Shown: in pieces, positions 62,814 to 64,000 of the stretch
Layout: the number at the start of each line of letters is the position of its first letter
Numbering within the stretch: position 1 is the first letter of the stretch
Origin: Polyangiaceae bacterium
GTDB taxonomy: Bacteria > Myxococcota_A > Polyangia > Polyangiales > Polyangiaceae
Reading direction: 5' to 3'
NCBI GenBank assembly: GCA_016712345.1
Contig: JADJRH010000001.1
Location: 4,839,001 to 4,903,000 of the forward strand
Length of the DNA: 64,000 nt
Notes under the pieces: generated by a model
Told to the model about the DNA's origin: nothing
The model's database searches: none
Seen by the model: only the letters and a program-made list of their open reading frames with translations
Translations under genes and position numbers: made by a program

Positions 62814-63779
62814 ATGAGCGCTTCCTTTCGTATCGATCCGCATTCCGCACCCACTGTCCCCGCGTTTCCGCAGCTGGGTGCCGCCGGAGCATCGGGGGAA
62901 GACTTCTTGCCGGGTGAATACCGTTTGATTGAAAAGCTCGACCAAGCGGATTCGTTTGAGTTGTGGAAAGGAGTCGACGGCAATGGCCGCCCGCTTCTCA
63001 TCAAGCTCGCAACTTCCGCATCCGCCGAGGCGTCCACCGCATTTGCCGCCCAAGCCCGCGTGCTCGTGTCGCTCACCCATCGCTCCGTTGTGCGCCTTCT
63101 CGGACACGGTGAAGCCCGCGACGGTCGGGCGTTTTTGGCGCTTGAATGGCTTGAAGGTTATTCGCTTCGCCGCCTCATCGAAGAACGCGGAGCGGGGATG
63201 CCGCCCACCGATGCCATTCGGCTTCTGATGCCGATCGCGTCTGCGCTTGTTCTCGCCCACGATCGCGGGTTTGTGCACGGCGGGGTCAACGCTGATGCGG
63301 TGTTCATCGAGGTTCGGTCAGACGGCGATGTGATTCCCAAGCTCATCGATTTTTCAACCGCCAAACGCACCGCGCCGTCGGTACCACCCACGCCCTCCAA
63401 TCTGCCCCTCGCACCGCGCTCAAACGAGCCAACCGAACGCGTGTCGACGTCCGTCGACATCCGCGGTTTCGCGGCGACGATCTTTTACGCCATCACGTGC
63501 CGCGCACCCTTCGATTCGCGTTCGAAGCGCGCTGAATTGGTGCCGCGCACCGGCCTTTCACAGCGCGACGCCGTGCTGTGGCGCATCCTCGCTGAGGGGC
63601 TTGCGCCCGCGACGAGCGCTCGATTCAACACGCTTCACGCGTTTGCCCGCGAGCTGGCCACCTGGGCTGAACTTCGCGGGCTCGATGCCGACGTAACGGG
63701 CAGCCCCATTTCGGTGCGGTGGCTGCACGCCACGGCCATCCAACGTCCTGAACGGCGCGAAGGGAAGGTGCGGTCGTGA
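62814..63779 (+). CDS. protein kinase-fold protein lacking catalytic-loop residues (predicted pseudokinase)
   Basis: A 321-aa protein with a Ser/Thr kinase-like fold. The gly-rich loop is degenerate (LIEKLDQADSFELWKG), the VAIK Lys is kept (PLLIKLA), and ARVLVSLTHRSVVRLLGHGE is the alphaC-to-hinge part. The catalytic loop reads FVHGGVNADAVF instead of HRDLKPENI, so the base Asp, the Lys and the Asn are all lost, while IDFSTAK keeps the DFG-type Asp. The rest (SVDIRGFAATIFYAITCRAP) is kinase-like. It should be a scaffold or nucleotide-binding regulator rather than an active kinase, perhaps for the FHA protein nearby. Its stop overlaps the next start (GTGA). Confidence 0.85.
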   Translation: MSASFRIDPHSAPTVPAFPQLGAAGASGEDFLPGEYRLIEKLDQADSFELWKGVDGNGRPLLIKLATSASAEASTAFAAQARVLVSLTHRSVVRLLGHGEARDGRAFLALEWLEGYSLRRLIEERGAGMPPTDAIRLLMPIASALVLAHDRGFVHGGVNADAVFIEVRSDGDVIPKLIDFSTAKRTAPSVPPTPSNLPLAPRSNEPTERVSTSVDIRGFAATIFYAITCRAPFDSRSKRAELVPRTGLSQRDAVLWRILAEGLAPATSARFNTLHAFARELATWAELRGLDADVTGSPISVRWLHATAIQRPERREGKVRS

Positions 63780-64000
63780 GAGTTCCTGTGTCGTCGGCCC
63801 TCCGCGCCGAACTGCGTCGCGCCAGACATTTGCTGCCGGGTGATCGCATCGCGCTCCTCATGCTCGCGTTGGATGATGACGGCGATCTTTCGGCCTGGGA
63901 GTTGGCGCTTCAGCTCATGCCCGAACGTTTGCCCGATGGCGTTGTAAGCCGTGAAGGGGTGCTGCTCGTCGGGGCCGCGCCGATGAATTGGCTTGTGCGT
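63776..64000 (+). CDS. hypothetical protein, 5' part only
   Basis: A frame with GTG start at 63776 overlaps the pseudokinase stop (GTGA) and stays open to the window end, 75 residues. It begins MRVPVSSALRAELRRARHLL and is helical, acidic and Leu/Ala-rich. No family is recognised in the visible part. The overlap implies co-translation with the kinase-like gene. Confidence 0.6.
   Translation, partial: MRVPVSSALRAELRRARHLLPGDRIALLMLALDDDGDLSAWELALQLMPERLPDGVVSREGVLLVGAAPMNWLVR

Overview
The window looks like chromosomal DNA of a myxobacterium-like member of the Myxococcota (former Deltaproteobacteria). The basis is gene content: Gly/Ser/Thr-rich linkers behind lipoprotein signals, many HEAT-repeat proteins, two-FHA and kinase-like regulators, a DUF2169/VgrG module, a myxobacterial-style retron, and GC-rich codon use. 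No rRNA, tRNA or CRISPR array was recognised.

Left part (1-6.3 kb): a secreted protein cut by the window edge, a small Cys-rich lipoprotein, an HTTM membrane protein with a small partner, two adjacent acyl-CoA dehydrogenases and a two-domain universal stress protein. Next (6.5-18.7 kb) comes a tight four-gene operon: WGR-domain protein, 926-aa HEAT-like protein, 2169-aa WD40+HEAT protein and SWIM zinc-finger protein. Directly downstream on the same strand (18.9-20.8 kb) is a retron: a non-coding RNA with an a1/a2 inverted repeat and a very long msd hairpin, followed by a 470-aa retron reverse transcriptase.

Middle part (21-45 kb): a SulP-carbonic anhydrase fusion, a di-iron ferritin-fold protein, a PpiC/SurA-type lipoprotein and a decaheme OmcA/MtrC-type cytochrome with a collagen-like stalk. 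These are followed by an orphan type VI secretion module (VgrG, DUF2169, DUF4150 PAAR-like, candidate His/His nuclease effector, beta-propeller candidate immunity protein). A type II restriction-modification pair sits between that module and a second, long DUF2169 gene. Then come mfd (frameshifted), a C-type lectin lipoprotein (frameshifted) and a VOC protein. Two almost identical 317-bp copies of a MITE-like repeat, in inverted orientation at 24.6 and 44.7 kb, bracket about 19.8 kb of this segment.

Right part (45-64 kb): a DPP4-type S9 peptidase lipoprotein, FG-GAP and CAP-domain lipoproteins, a DJ-1/PfpI protein, a GNAT-ROK reading frame broken by a frameshift, an AHSA1/SRPBCC protein with a histone-H1-like Lys/Ala tail, a periplasmic HEAT protein, a lipoprotein of unknown function and an alpha/beta hydrolase. 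A signalling group follows: MCP-like receptor, two-FHA membrane protein, Nudix hydrolase, kinase-fold protein lacking the catalytic loop, and a cut-off downstream gene.

A window-wide feature is the octamer palindrome GTGTACAC, present at least 22 times where about one is expected by chance. It occurs in all three codon registers and in intergenic DNA, so selection appears to act on the DNA. Three probable frameshifts (mfd, lectin gene, GNAT-ROK), all at short homopolymer runs, may be assembly errors and should be verified before being called real mutations.
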